From Ornithinimicrobium pekingense DSM 21552 (lineage in GTDB: Bacteria > Actinomycetota > Actinomycetes > Actinomycetales > Dermatophilaceae), in contig NZ_ATWJ01000010.1 in assembly GCF_000421185.1 (NCBI RefSeq), positions 186,001 to 250,000 of the forward strand: DNA of 64,000 nt, read 5' to 3'. Made by a program: the position numbers and the translations under genes. Shown one piece after another: positions 47,602-64,000 of the stretch (position 1 is the first letter of the stretch; the number at the start of each line of letters is the position of its first letter). The notes beneath the pieces are model-generated. The model was given only the letters and a program-made list of their open reading frames with translations, made no database searches and was not told the DNA's origin.

Positions 47602-48564
47602 TCATGGGGTCCGCACCCCCAGCACGTCGCGGTAGGCGGCCGCCAGGCGCAGGGTGTCGTGCAGGCCGGGAGACCTCGCGCTCCCCACGTCGGTGACGAC
47701 CAGGCGGGCCCCGAGCAGGTCGACCGCGGCCTGCAGCGCCTCCCGCTCGGCCCGGGTCCGCACCACCTGCGGGTCGGCGATGACGTGGTCGAACGTCAGG
47801 CCCGGCGCGTGCTCGACGACCGTGTGGACGTGCTCGGCGACCGTGTAGCCGCTGGCCTCGTCGTCGGTGAGGCTCACGTTGAGCGTCAGCACCCGGACGG
47901 CCGGGGTGTCCTGCAGCGCCTGGCGCAGGTCGGGGACGAGCAGGTGCGGCATCACCGAGGTGAACCACGAGCCTGGGCCCAGGACGACCACGTCGGCCAG
48001 CTTGATCGACTCGAGCGCCTCCGGACAGGCCGGGGGTGCCTCCGGCAGCAGCCGGACCCGCACCACCTTGCCGGGGTGCTTGGCGACCCGCGACTGGCCA
48101 CGGACCGAGATCTCGGTCGGCTCCCCCATGTCGTCGGGCACCAGGATGCCGGCCTCGATGTCGAGCGGGACGAGGGACATCGGCAGCACCCTGCCGCGGG
48201 TGTTGAGCAGGCGGCCGACGAGGTCCAGGCCGCGGACGTGCTCGTCCGGCAGGAGGTCCCACAGCGCGGTGATGAGCAGGTTGCCCAGAGCGTGCCCGCC
48301 CAGCTCTCCGTGACCGCGGAACCGGTGCTGCAGCACCGCGGACCACTGGTGGCCCCACCCGGTGTCCTCGCAGAGCGCGGCCAGCGCCATGCGCAGGTCA
48401 CCCGGTGGCAGGATGTCGAACTCCTGGCGCAGGCGACCGCTCGAGCCGCCGTCGTCCGCGACGGTGACGACGGCCGTGATGGCCTCGGTCATGTGCCGCA
48501 GGGCCTGCAGCGAGGCGGACAACCCGTGACCGCCCCCCAGCGCCACGACGCGTGGTGCGCTCAT
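47602..48564 (-). CDS. YvcK/GlmR-type UDP-sugar-binding regulator (CofD-like fold)
   Basis: A 320-residue gluconeogenesis-factor family protein. [18 protein letters not shown] is the nucleotide-sugar-binding start, [23 protein letters not shown] and [19 protein letters not shown] are family signatures. Homologues (B. subtilis YvcK/GlmR, M. tuberculosis CuvA/Rv1422) bind UDP-GlcNAc and tune cell-wall precursor supply. The ATG overlaps the rapZ stop by 4 nt. A 154-bp gap separates it from whiA, with a weak hairpin near 47551-47590 and TAGCCT as a possible whiA -10. Confidence 0.94.
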   Translation of the reverse strand: MSAPRVVALGGGHGLSASLQALRHMTEAITAVVTVADDGGSSGRLRQEFDILPPGDLRMALAALCEDTGWGHQWSAVLQHRFRGHGELGGHALGNLLITALWDLLPDEHVRGLDLVGRLLNTRGRVLPMSLVPLDIEAGILVPDDMGEPTEISVRGQSRVAKHPGKVVRVRLLPEAPPACPEALESIKLADVVVLGPGSWFTSVMPHLLVPDLRQALQDTPAVRVLTLNVSLTDDEASGYTVAEHVHTVVEHAPGLTFDHVIADPQVVRTRAEREALQAAVDLLGARLVVTDVGSARSPGLHDTLRLAAAYRDVLGVRTP

Positions 48565-49484
48565 TCCCGGCCCAGGTCCCGGTGAAAGGTGGTCAGCTGC
48601 ACGCCCACGTCCTCCAGGTCGGCCAGCCGCAGCGCCAGCTCCTCGGCGATGGCCACCGAGCGGTGCTTGCCGCCGGTGCAGCCCGCCGCCACGGTGACGA
48701 AGCGTCGTCCTTCGGCCAGGTAGCCGGCCACCGCCGTGCGCAGCATTCGCTCGGTGTGGTCCAGGAAGCTGCCCGCCAGGTCCTGGCCGAGCACGAAGTC
48801 ACGGACGGCGCCGTCCTTGCCGGTGTAGGGACGCATGGCCGGGTCCCAGTACGGGTTGGGCAGGAACCGCAGGTCGAGCACGGTGTCGGCGTCCAGGGGG
48901 ATGCCGTACTTGAACCCGAAGGACATGACGGCCAGGCGCAGGCGCACCTTGACCCCGGTCTCGATGAGCGAGTCCACCTTCGCGCTGAGCTGGTGGACGT
49001 TGTAGTTGCTGGTGTCGACCACGACGTCGGCGTTGGACCGCAGGTCGGACAGCATCCGCCGCTCCCGGCGGATCCCGTCGAGCAGCAGTCCCTCCCCCTG
49101 CAGCGGGTGCGGCCGGCGGACCGCGTCGAACCGGCGCACGAGCGCCTCGTCGGAGGCGTCCACGAAGACGACCCGGGGGCGCCAGCCACGCTCCGCGAGC
49201 GCCTGGAGCGCGGTCGACAGCTCGGTGGTGAAGTCACGGCTGCGCACGTCGACCACGGCCGCGACCTTCTGCCGCTGCGGGTCGTCGGCGGTGACCTCCA
49301 TCAGCTCCACGATCATCGAGGGCGGCAGGTTGTCCACGACGTACCACCCCCGGTCCTCCAGGACGTCGCCCGCGGTGGTCCGGCCGGCGCCGGACATGCC
49401 GGTCAGGATGACGACGTCGTGGCGGCGGCTGCCGTCGCCGGTCGTCTCGGGCGGCAGCTCGGCGGTGCGGTCCTGGGGGGTCAC
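48561..49484 (-). CDS. rapZ: RapZ-family nucleotide-binding protein
   Basis: A 307-residue P-loop protein. Walker A is TGMSGAGRTTAGDVLEDRG (Arg instead of Lys in the loop, as in other actinobacterial members), then GWYVVDNLPPSMI; the C-terminal RNA/metabolite domain has GFKYGIPLDADTVLDLRFLPNP and AAGCTGGKHRSVAIAEEL. E. coli RapZ controls GlmZ sRNA decay in response to glucosamine-6-phosphate; the actinobacterial role is not known. It forms rapZ-yvcK-whiA, a conserved trio. Confidence 0.95.
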   Translation of the reverse strand: MTPQDRTAELPPETTGDGSRRHDVVILTGMSGAGRTTAGDVLEDRGWYVVDNLPPSMIVELMEVTADDPQRQKVAAVVDVRSRDFTTELSTALQALAERGWRPRVVFVDASDEALVRRFDAVRRPHPLQGEGLLLDGIRRERRMLSDLRSNADVVVDTSNYNVHQLSAKVDSLIETGVKVRLRLAVMSFGFKYGIPLDADTVLDLRFLPNPYWDPAMRPYTGKDGAVRDFVLGQDLAGSFLDHTERMLRTAVAGYLAEGRRFVTVAAGCTGGKHRSVAIAEELALRLADLEDVGVQLTTFHRDLGRE

Positions 49485-49557
49485 GGTCCACCTGTCGTCT
49501 CGGGGGGCTGGCGGGCGGCACGGCCCGCGGAGGAGGTGGGCACCGGCGGTGGACGCC

Positions 49558-51525
49558 TCACTCCAGGACCTCGCCGGTACTCAGGTTAACCGCCGGGCCC
49601 GGCTCGGTGCCGTGGAGGCGGGCGACGACGGCCGTGGCGACCGCCGCGCCGATCCCCGGCACCTCCTGGAGGTCCTCGACGCTGGCCCTGCGCAACGCCT
49701 TGACCGACCCGAACCGGGCCAGGAGCGCCTGCTGGCGGGCCTTGCCCAGACCGGGTATGCCGTCGAGCTGGCTGGTGGTCATCGACCGTGAGCGTCGCTG
49801 CCGGTGGAAGGCGTTGGCGAAGCGGTGCGCCTCGTCGCGGACGCGCTGCAGCAGGTAGAGGCTCTCGCTGGTGCGGGGCAGCACGACGGGGTGGTCCTGG
49901 CCGGGCACCCAGACCTCCTCCAGCCGCTTGGCCAGCCCGACGACGGCCACGTCCTGCACCCCGACCTGCCGCAGGGCGGCCTGCGCGGCGTTGACCTGCG
50001 GCAGGCCACCGTCGACGACCACCAGGTTGGGCGGGTAGCGGAACTTGGCGCTGCGCGCGTCGTCGCCCGCCGGCGCCCCTGCCGCGTCGGCGGCCCCTCC
50101 CCCCGGAGGTCCGGGCTCGGGCAGCGCACGGCTGCCGGCCGAGAGAAGGTGACGGAACCGCCGGGTCAGCACCTCGTGCATCGCGGCCGTGTCGTCGCCG
50201 GTGCCGTCGCGCACGATGAACCGGCGGTACTCGGACTTGCGTGCCAGACCGTCCTCGAAGACCACCATGGACCCGACGACGTCGCTGCCCTGGACGTGGC
50301 TGATGTCGAAGGACTCGATGCGCAGCGGCGCCTCCTCGAGCTCCAGCATCTCCTGGAGGTCCTGCAGGGCCTGGGAGCGCAGCGTCAGGTCGCCCGAGCG
50401 GGCCACCTTGTGGCGGGCCAGGGACTGCTCGGCGTTGCGGGCCACGGTCTGCATCAGCGTGCGCTTGTCGCCGCGCTGGGGCACCCGCACCCGCACCCGC
50501 GACCCCCGCAGCCCGGTGAGCCACGCCTCCAGCTCGGCATGGTCGGCGGGGGTGACCGGGACGAGCACCTCGCGCGGCACGTCCTCGCCGCGCTCCCCGC
50601 CGTAGACCTGCTGCAGCAGGTGCTCGACGATCGACCCGAGGTCCTCGGCCCCCTTCTCCGAGACCCAGCCCCGCTGCCCGCGGACGCGGCCACCACGCAC
50701 GTGGAAGACCTGGACAGCCACCTCGAGCTCGTCGTCGGCCAGGGCGTAGACGTCGGCGTCCGTGGCGTCGGGCAGCACCACGGCAGAGCGCTCGAGCGCC
50801 CGCCGCAGGGCACCGACGTCGTCGCGCAGCCGGGCCGCGGTCTCGAAGTCGAGCTCGGCGGAGGCGTCCTTCATCTGCCGCTCGAGGCGCCGGACGAAGC
50901 GCTGGGTGTCGCCGGCCATGAAGTCGCAGAAGTCCTCGGCGATGTCACGGTGCTCCTCCGCGCTGACCCGGCCCACGCAGGGCGCCGAGCACTTGTCGAT
51001 GTAGCCCAGCAGGCACGGCCGACCGCTCTGCTCGGCCCGCCGGAACACACCCTTGGAGCACGTGCGGACCGGAAAGACCCGCAGCAGGGTGTCGAGGGTC
51101 TCGCGGATCGCCCACGCGTGCGCGTAGGGCCCGAAGTAGCGGGTCCCGGGCCGCTTCGCACCGCGCATCACCTGGGCCCGGGGGTACTCCTCCCCCATGG
51201 TCACCGCGAGGTAGGGGTAGGACTTGTCGTCGCGGTACTTGACGTTGAAGCGGGGGTCGAACTCCTTGATCCAGGAGTACTCGAGCTGCAGCGCCTCGAC
51301 CTCGTTGCGCACGACGGTCCACTCGACGCTGGCCCCCGTCGTGACCATCTGGCGGGTCCGGGGGTGCAGGGCCCCCAGGTCCTGGAAGTAGGAGGAGAGC
51401 CGCGAGCGCAGCGACCGGGCCTTGCCGACGTAGATAACCCGGCCGTGCTGGTCGCGGAACCGGTAGACGCCGGGCTCGGTCGGGATCTCGCCGGGGCGCG
51501 GACGGTAGCTGGCGGGGTCAGCCAC
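49558..51525 (-). CDS. uvrC: Excinuclease ABC subunit C
   Basis: A 655-residue nuclease that makes both incisions in nucleotide-excision repair. GIY-YIG domain at ~18-95 ([20 protein letters not shown]), UVR motif ([20 protein letters not shown]), RNase H-like 5'-nuclease domain with [20 protein letters not shown] and a C-terminal tandem HhH ([30 protein letters not shown]). Length typical. GTG 51525 overlaps the Rieske stop by 8 nt (GTGGCTGA). Confidence 0.97.
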   Translation of the reverse strand: MADPASYRPRPGEIPTEPGVYRFRDQHGRVIYVGKARSLRSRLSSYFQDLGALHPRTRQMVTTGASVEWTVVRNEVEALQLEYSWIKEFDPRFNVKYRDDKSYPYLAVTMGEEYPRAQVMRGAKRPGTRYFGPYAHAWAIRETLDTLLRVFPVRTCSKGVFRRAEQSGRPCLLGYIDKCSAPCVGRVSAEEHRDIAEDFCDFMAGDTQRFVRRLERQMKDASAELDFETAARLRDDVGALRRALERSAVVLPDATDADVYALADDELEVAVQVFHVRGGRVRGQRGWVSEKGAEDLGSIVEHLLQQVYGGERGEDVPREVLVPVTPADHAELEAWLTGLRGSRVRVRVPQRGDKRTLMQTVARNAEQSLARHKVARSGDLTLRSQALQDLQEMLELEEAPLRIESFDISHVQGSDVVGSMVVFEDGLARKSEYRRFIVRDGTGDDTAAMHEVLTRRFRHLLSAGSRALPEPGPPGGGAADAAGAPAGDDARSAKFRYPPNLVVVDGGLPQVNAAQAALRQVGVQDVAVVGLAKRLEEVWVPGQDHPVVLPRTSESLYLLQRVRDEAHRFANAFHRQRRSRSMTTSQLDGIPGLGKARQQALLARFGSVKALRRASVEDLQEVPGIGAAVATAVVARLHGTEPGPAVNLSTGEVLE

Positions 51526-52012
51526 GGATCTGGAGGTCGTCCCCGTCGCGGGTCACCGTCAGCGCCCGCAGGCCGGTCGGGGCAGGGCCGCCGACCACGT
51601 CGCCCGTCGCCGGGTCGAACTCGCTGCCGTGGCAGGGGCAGACGAGGACACCGTCGTCGAAGGAGGACGTCGCGCAACCCTGGTGCGGACAGGTGGCGTC
51701 GAAGGCCCGGTAGTCGTCCTGCGAGGGGTGGGTCACCACGACCTTGGCGTCGCCGTAGTAGGTGGCTTCGCCGACGGCCGTGTCGGCCACCGGGACGGTC
51801 ACGGTCCCGTCGTCGGCCACGGTGGGCCCGGTGGCCTGCCCGTCGCCGCTGCCGCAGGCGGTCAGGGCCGCCGAGGCCGGGGCCAGCGCGGACAGCCCCG
51901 CCGCGGCACACAGCACCGTCCGGCGGGAGGCGCAGCACGAGCCGCCCGTGCCGCCGGAGGTCACCGGCGACCCGCCCCGCGCGGGGCCGGTGTCGGTCGG
52001 CTGGTCGGGCAT
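51518..52012 (-). CDS. Exported Rieske (2Fe-2S) protein, Tat-lipoprotein type
   Basis: A 164-residue protein. A twin-arginine signal ([16 protein letters not shown]30-R31) runs into a lipobox LTAC ending at Cys53, so it should cross the membrane folded and be lipid-anchored outside. Rieske ligands are C108-P-H110 and C125-x2-H128, with C113 and C127 as the bc1-type disulfide pair. The cluster domain resembles the actinobacterial QcrA domain but lacks its three helices. It lies between uvrA (10 bp) and uvrC (8-nt overlap). Electron partner unknown. Confidence 0.92.
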   Translation of the reverse strand: MPDQPTDTGPARGGSPVTSGGTGGSCCASRRTVLCAAAGLSALAPASAALTACGSGDGQATGPTVADDGTVTVPVADTAVGEATYYGDAKVVVTHPSQDDYRAFDATCPHQGCATSSFDDGVLVCPCHGSEFDPATGDVVGGPAPTGLRALTVTRDGDDLQIRG

Positions 52013-52022
52013 CGGCCCCTCC

Positions 52023-55034
<3,012 letters not shown>

Positions 55035-55040
55035 GGGTCA

Positions 55041-55046
55041 ACTGTA
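55041..55046 (-). promoter_or_regulatory. -10 element of uvrA
   Basis: Minus-strand TACAGT ends 6 nt before the uvrA GTG; TTCGGG 18 bp upstream is a weak -35. Leaderless uvrA mRNA inferred. No LexA-type box was seen. Confidence 0.45.
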
Positions 55047-55081
55047 GGTCGCTCCGCCGACACACCCGAACCAGAACGACC

Positions 55082-55110
55082 TTTCATGCACACCCATGCA
55101 TATGTATGCT
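55082..55110 (+). promoter_or_regulatory. Candidate gltB promoter/operator region
   Basis: TTTCAT (55082-55087), 17-bp spacer, TATGCT (55105-55110). The stretch has repeated ATGCA words and an inverted repeat GCATA-TG-TATGC (55098-55109), unusual for this GC-rich DNA. It would give a leader of ~75 nt. Confidence 0.35.
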
Positions 55111-55190
55111 GCTCCCACTCCTTCGTCGGGCAGCGCCGCCCGCACGTTCCGTCCGGCGCCCCTGGTTGCCCAGTCCAGATCGGGATCCCC

Positions 55191-59754
<4,564 letters not shown>

Positions 59755-59762
<8 letters not shown>

Positions 59763-61212
59763 CCCCAAAGGCTTCCTGACCCACCGCGAGCGGGAGAACC
59801 GGCCCAGCCGTCCCGTGCCGGTCCGCATCCAGGACTGGAAGGAGGTGCACGGCGAGCAGGACACGAAGGTGCTGCAGCGCCAGGCCGGTCGCTGCATGGA
59901 CTGCGGCATCCCGTTCTGCCACACCGGGTGCCCGCTGGGCAACCTCATCCCGGAGTGGAACGACCACACCCGCCGGGCCAACTTCGCCGACGCCATCGAA
60001 CGGCTGCACGCGACGAACAACTTCCCGGAGTTCACCGGGCGGCTGTGCCCGGCCCCCTGCGAGACGGCCTGCGTGCTGGGCATCAACCAGCCGCCGGTCA
60101 CCATCAAGCAGATCGAGGTCTCGATCATCGACCGGGCCTTCTCCAACGGTCGCGTCACGCCGCAGGAGCCGGAGTGGCTCAGCGGCAGGACCGTCGCGGT
60201 GGTCGGGTCCGGACCGGCCGGGCTGGCCGCCGCCCAGCAGCTGGGCCGGGCGGGGCACACCGTCGTCGTCCACGAACGCTCGGACGCCGTCGGTGGCCTC
60301 CTCCGCTACGGGATCCCCGAGTTCAAGATGGAGAAGTCGGTGCTCGACCGGCGCCTGGTGCAGCTGCGCGGGGAGGGGATCCGCTTCGTGACGGGCATGA
60401 CGGTCGGTGGCGACGGGCCCGACGACCTGTCCCTGGCAGACCTGCGCGAGCGTTTCGACGCCGTCGTGCTGGCGACCGGGTCCACCGTGCCGCGGATGCT
60501 CGACGTGCCCGGTGCCGACCTCGACGGCGTCCACGCGGCGATGGACTACCTGGTCCCCGCCAACCGCGAGGCCCTCGGGTCCGAGCGTGGGATCGACGCC
60601 GAGGGCAAGGACGTCGTGATCATCGGCGGCGGCGACACCGGGGCCGACTGCCTCGGCACGGCCCACCGTCACGGTGCCCGCAGCGTCACCCAGCTGGAGA
60701 TCCTGCCCACGCCCCCCGCGGACCGCCCGGCCTCCCAGCCGTGGCCCACCTACCCGATGCTCTACAAGGTCTCGGAGGCCCACGAGGAGGGCGGCGAGCG
60801 CGCCTACGGCGTCTCCACCGTGGAGGTCCTGGGCCAGGACGGCCGGGTCAGCGGGCTGAGGCTCGCCGACGCCCGCTTCGTGGACGGCCGCGTCGAGCTC
60901 GTCCCGGGCACCGAGCGGGAGATCCCGGCCCAGCTGGTCCTGCTGGCGATGGGGTTCGTGGGCCCCGACGAGACCGCGGCCCCCGCCGACGTCGTCCCGC
61001 GCACCACCCGCAACACCTACGAGCGGGACGCCTCCTTCGCCACGCCGCTGGAGGGTGTGTTCGCGGCGGGTGACTGCGGACGTGGGCAGTCGCTCATCGT
61101 CTGGGCCATCGCCGAGGGACGGGCGGCGGCGGCCGCTGTCGACCGCTACCTCACCGGGACGACGACGCTGCCCGCACCGGTCCGACCGACCGACCGTCCG
61201 CTCACGGTCTGA
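59755..61212 (+). CDS. gltD: Glutamate synthase, small subunit
   Basis: A 485-residue FAD/4Fe-4S subunit that passes NADPH electrons to GltB. The cluster region [20 protein letters not shown] and [12 protein letters not shown] is complete, followed by the FAD motif [20 protein letters not shown] and the NADPH motif [13 protein letters not shown]; the end [20 protein letters not shown] is typical. The GTG at 59755 overlaps the gltB stop by 8 nt (GTGGCTGA), with TGGAGGA seven bases upstream. Confidence 0.97.
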
Positions 61213-61269
61213 CCGGCTCCGCCCGCCCCGTCCGGGCCCGCCCGGCACGGGACCGGCCTGCGTCACCAG

Positions 61270-61312
61270 GTATGCCGTTCCCGCCTCCGGAGGGGTGGGA
61301 ACGGCATACGCT
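61270..61312. promoter_or_regulatory. Inverted repeat overlapping the -10 of the FAD monooxygenase gene
   Basis: GTATGCCGTTCCC (61270-61282) and GGGAACGGCATAC (61297-61309) are perfect 13-bp arms. The 14-nt centre holds a second palindrome, CCTCCGGAGG (61284-61293). TACGCT (61307-61312) overlaps the right arm and could be the -10 for the monooxygenase gene, making this an operator candidate. It could also end gltD transcripts. Confidence 0.5.
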
Positions 61313-61377
61313 GAGGATGGGCCGGACGGAGCAGGCAGCCCGGCGCAGGTGCACGGCCACCGGAAGGAGAGGCCGGG

Positions 61378-63084
61378 ATGGACACGCTGTCGGCGACGGG
61401 GAGAGAAGACCACCTGCCCGGTGAGGACCGGGTCCTGGTCGTCGGTGCCGGACCGGTCGGACAGACGGCAGCCCTCCTGCTGGCGCGGCACGGCATCCCC
61501 GTGACCGTGCTGGAGGCCCGGCGGGCCCGGGACACGACCGGCAGCCGGTCCCTGTGCCAGCAGCGCGACGTGCTCGACGTCTGGTCGTGGTGCGGCGCCG
61601 GGGCGATCGTGCGGGAGGGTCTCACGTGGACGCGCACCCGCACCTTCTACCGCGACGTCGAGCTCGCAGCGGTCGAGACGCGCGATCCCGGGGCGAGCCC
61701 GTTGCCGGCCTTCGTCAACATCTCCCAGGCCCGCACCGAGGCCGTCCTCGACGCGCTCCTGGCCGCCTCACCCCTCGTCGACGTGCGCTGGGGCTACGAG
61801 GTGGAGGCTCTCCAGGAGGGCCCCGACGGTGTCACTGCGGTGGCTCGCACCGCCCGGGGAACGCAGCGGGTCACGGGCAGGTATGCGGTGGCCTGCGCGG
61901 GCGCACGGGGCCGGACGGTGCGCGGCTCGCTCGGAGTGAGCTTCCCGGGGCGTACCTACGAGGACACCTTCCTGGTCGCCGACGTGCGCACCCACCTGCC
62001 GGGATGGGAGGAGGAGCGCCGGTTCTACTTCGACCCGTCCTGGAACCGCGGACGTCAGGTGCTCATCAACCCCTGCCCCGGCTCGGTGCTGCGCATCGAC
62101 TGGCAGGTCGACCGGGAGGTGGACCTGGCCCAGGAGCAGCAGGAGGGCAGCCTGCACCGCCGCATCTCCCAGGTCGTCGGTGGCCGACCCTACGAGCTGG
62201 CCTGGGCCTCGCTCTACCGGTTCCACGCCCGGGTCGCCTCCCGTTTCCGCGTGGGACGGGTCTTCCTGGCCGGCGACCTGGCCCATCAGTTCTCCCCCTT
62301 CGGCGCGCGGGGGCTCAACGCCGGCGTCGCCGACGTCGACAACCTGGCCTGGAAGCTCGCCGCCGTCCTGCAGGGGTGGGCACCGCCCCGGCTGCTGGAC
62401 AGCTACGAGCACGAACGGACCGGCGCCGCGCGCGAGAACGCCATCGTCACGGCCGCGACGATGGACTTCCTGATCCCCCGGTCCGAGGCGGACCGGGCGC
62501 GGCGCCGGGCGGTCCTCGAACGGGCGGTGCACGACCCGCGGGCCCGCCGGCAGGTCGACTCCGGCCGCCTCTACGAGTCGTTCTGGTACGTCGACTCGCC
62601 GCTGACCACGCCGGACCCCGGCCGACCGTGGCCCGGGCGCCCCACCGTACCCGGGTGCCCGGCCCCGGTGCCGGGGGTCATCGTGCCGGACAGCGAGGTC
62701 GTCGGCCCCTCCCTGCCGCCGGACACCGGCGTCGGGGCCGGGCCCGTGCGTCTGCGGGACCTCGTCCGCGGCCGGGTCTCGGTGCTCACCGCCGACCCGG
62801 ACCGGGCCGCGGCCGCCCTCCGGGCGCTGCGTGGCGCCCTCCCCCCGAGGACACCGGTGGGCGCCGTGGACCTGTCCGGGCTGGAGGGGGCCCGTGCGGT
62901 GCAGGAGGCCCTGGAGTGGGAGCGGGGAGACCTGTGGCTCGTCCGGCCGGACGCGCACCTGGTGGCCCGGACCAGCAGCGTCGAGGGCCTGGTCGCCGCC
63001 GCGAGGACGCTGCTCTGCCTGGACGAGCCGCTCGACCGCCGCGGTCCCTCCGGGGTGGCGCCGGGCCCGCCGGGTGGTCCGTAG
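61378..63084 (+). CDS. PheA/TfdB-type FAD-dependent monooxygenase-like protein
   Basis: A 568-residue class A flavoprotein fold. The FAD motif VVGAGPVGQTAALLLARHG is at 21-39 and the second FAD motif FLAGDLAHQFSPFGARGLNAG at ~297-315 contains Asp300. The middle 'DG' motif, usually CDGARS, reads C173-A-G-A-R-G, so the Asp is lost. The C-terminal ~170 residues are the thioredoxin-like domain of the phenol hydroxylase subgroup. AAGGAGAGG precedes the ATG. Aromatic hydroxylation is expected for the family; the substrate is unknown, and the missing Asp weakens the call. Followed 9 bp later by the MBL gene. Confidence 0.85.
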   Translation: MDTLSATGREDHLPGEDRVLVVGAGPVGQTAALLLARHGIPVTVLEARRARDTTGSRSLCQQRDVLDVWSWCGAGAIVREGLTWTRTRTFYRDVELAAVETRDPGASPLPAFVNISQARTEAVLDALLAASPLVDVRWGYEVEALQEGPDGVTAVARTARGTQRVTGRYAVACAGARGRTVRGSLGVSFPGRTYEDTFLVADVRTHLPGWEEERRFYFDPSWNRGRQVLINPCPGSVLRIDWQVDREVDLAQEQQEGSLHRRISQVVGGRPYELAWASLYRFHARVASRFRVGRVFLAGDLAHQFSPFGARGLNAGVADVDNLAWKLAAVLQGWAPPRLLDSYEHERTGAARENAIVTAATMDFLIPRSEADRARRRAVLERAVHDPRARRQVDSGRLYESFWYVDSPLTTPDPGRPWPGRPTVPGCPAPVPGVIVPDSEVVGPSLPPDTGVGAGPVRLRDLVRGRVSVLTADPDRAAAALRALRGALPPRTPVGAVDLSGLEGARAVQEALEWERGDLWLVRPDAHLVARTSSVEGLVAAARTLLCLDEPLDRRGPSGVAPGPPGGP

Positions 63085-63087
63085 ACT
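63082..63087 (+). promoter_or_regulatory. -10 element of the MBL-fold gene
   Basis: TAGACT overlaps the monooxygenase stop (TAG) and ends 6 nt before the MBL ATG at 63094, giving a possible internal leaderless start. No -35 seen. Confidence 0.4.
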
Positions 63088-63093
63088 CGCCGC

Positions 63094-63792
63094 ATGAGTG
63101 CAGACTCCGAGGACCGCGGTCACGTCTCGCCCGGTGCCGCGCCGTGGCGGCTCGACCTGCCCGGCGCGGTCGTGCACAAGCTCAGCGTGTCCGACATGGA
63201 CAACAACGTCTACCTGGTCGGCTGCACCGTCACCGGTCAGCGCCTGCTCGTCGACGCCGCCGACGACGCGCCCCGCATCCTCGACCTGCTCCGCGAGACC
63301 GCACCGCAGGCGGACCCCGACGGGACGCTCCTGGGGCAGGTCGTGACCACGCACCAGCACTGGGACCACCACCGGGCGCTGGCGGCGGTCGTCGAGGCCA
63401 CCGGTGCGACGACGCTGGCCGGTGCCGAGGACGCCGACGCCCTGCCGGTACGGGTCGACCGGCGCCTGGCCGACGGTGACACCGTGGCGGTCGGCGACCT
63501 CCGTCTCGACGTCGTCGGGCTGCGCGGGCACACCCCGGGGTCGGTGGCGCTGGCGCTCACCGCCGGGGGTGACGTGCCGCGGACGGTCATCCTCACCGGC
63601 GACAGCCTCTTCCCGGGCGGGCCGGGCAGGACCCCGGACCAGGCCGCCTTCACCTCGCTCATGGACGACCTCGAGGCGCGCGTCTTCGGGATGTACGACG
63701 ATGCGGCGCTCGTGCTGCCCGGGCACGGCGACAACACCACCCTGGGGCAGGAGCGGCCGCACCTGGCCGGCTGGCGGGCACGAGGCTGGTGA
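63094..63792 (+). CDS. MBL-fold metallo-hydrolase (glyoxalase II-like)
   Basis: A 232-residue protein. The metal site is TTHQHWDHH at ~85-93, with further ligands in LRGHTPGSVAL, ILTGDSLF and the C-terminal LPGHGDNTT: a full two-metal set. The N-terminal MDNNVYLVGC loop is typical of the group annotated as hydroxyacylglutathione hydrolase-like. Soluble; substrate unknown, a thioester or lactone is likely. The stop overlaps the EamA start by 4 nt. Transcription with the monooxygenase suggests a shared pathway. Confidence 0.88.
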   Translation: MSADSEDRGHVSPGAAPWRLDLPGAVVHKLSVSDMDNNVYLVGCTVTGQRLLVDAADDAPRILDLLRETAPQADPDGTLLGQVVTTHQHWDHHRALAAVVEATGATTLAGAEDADALPVRVDRRLADGDTVAVGDLRLDVVGLRGHTPGSVALALTAGGDVPRTVILTGDSLFPGGPGRTPDQAAFTSLMDDLEARVFGMYDDAALVLPGHGDNTTLGQERPHLAGWRARGW

Positions 63793-64000
63793 CGGCTCCC
63801 ACCCCGACCCCGGCCACCGCACCCGGGGTCCACCCCGTCGTGCTCGTCCTGCTGGCCGTCGTCTCGGTCCAGTTCGGCGGCGCGCTGGCGGTGACCCTGC
63901 TGCCGCTCGTCGGGGTCTTCGGGTCGGTGGCGCTGCGTCTGGGCCTGGCGGCGCTCATCCTCGGCCTGGCGATCCGTCCACGGCTGCGCGGACGCAGCCG
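63789..64000 (+). CDS. EamA/DMT-family transporter (N-terminal part only)
   Basis: The first ~70 residues are visible and the gene runs off the window. A Pro/Thr-rich start is followed by two hydrophobic helices, with VVLVLLAVVSVQFGGALAVT and GSVALRLGLAALILGLA. The pattern (Q-F-G-G-A-L ... F-G-x-x-x-L-R) is that of RhtA-like EamA exporters of amino acids or metabolites. GTG 63789 overlaps the MBL stop (GTGA), so it is in the same operon. Confidence 0.75.
   Translation, partial: MTAPTPTPATAPGVHPVVLVLLAVVSVQFGGALAVTLLPLVGVFGSVALRLGLAALILGLAIRPRLRGRS

Overview
The window is 64 kb of high-GC (by eye above 70%), densely coded chromosomal DNA from an actinobacterium. The content is almost entirely housekeeping: rbpA, whiA, opcA, an InhA-type enoyl reductase, a sufR-sufBDC-S-U operon with an internal Rieske ferredoxin, glgA/glgC divergently paired, and an acVLRF1 gene. 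Gene order and gene style (many GTG starts, 1, 4 and 8 nt stop/start overlaps) fit Micrococcales, probably near Intrasporangiaceae/Ornithinimicrobiaceae; that family-level placement is inference. From recalled gene order, much of the window is a compacted and rearranged version of the block that runs from uvrC to inhA in Mycobacterium tuberculosis.

Layout. 1-2935: partial SpoU-type RNA methyltransferase, TSUP permease and ABC ATPase in one minus-strand operon, and a divergent gene of unknown function. 2942-8546: pntB, pntA and glgA on the minus strand, facing glgC. 8560-10397: arr-type ADP-ribosyltransferase, a small DUF2945-like protein and a FemAB-type transferase. 10407-14317: fabG and fabI (minus), diverging from DUF3099, a small zinc-ribbon-like protein, SURF1 and an SDR. 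14276-19779: a frameshifted NhaA-DsbA fusion, an ABC exporter and an ABC-F protein. 19947-22327: zinc metallopeptidase and a dicarboxylate/glutamate-type symporter. 22409-29842: acVLRF1 and the SUF iron-sulfur operon. 29952-33663: a two-gene ABC exporter converging on ctaA/ctaB. 33886-42410: pentose-phosphate operon tkt-tal-pgi-zwf-opcA::pgl, with the last two functions fused in one reading frame. 42423-49484: rbpA, secG, tpiA-pgk-gap, whiA, yvcK, rapZ. 49558-55034: uvrC, a Tat-lipoprotein Rieske gene, uvrA. 55191-61212: gltB-gltD. 61378-64000: FAD monooxygenase, MBL-fold hydrolase and the start of an EamA transporter.

Functionally the window links sugar catabolism (glycogen, glycolysis, pentose phosphate), NADPH supply (zwf, pntAB), its consumers (fatty-acid synthesis, glutamate synthase), Fe-S assembly and haem A synthesis. 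At about eleven genes a TAnnnT-like (or CAcnAT) -10 hexamer ends 6-7 nt (10 nt in one case) before the start codon, suggesting leaderless or nearly leaderless mRNAs.

No intergenic gap exceeds 300 bp; the largest (33664-33885, between ctaB and tkt) holds promoter-like sequence only. I saw no tRNA, rRNA, CRISPR array, IS element, prophage or replication origin. No new multi-gene system is evident. The most notable points are the OpcA-Pgl fusion, the NhaA-DsbA frameshift at an 8-base C tract, two extragenic inverted repeats, and flavoprotein and SDR proteins lacking key residues.
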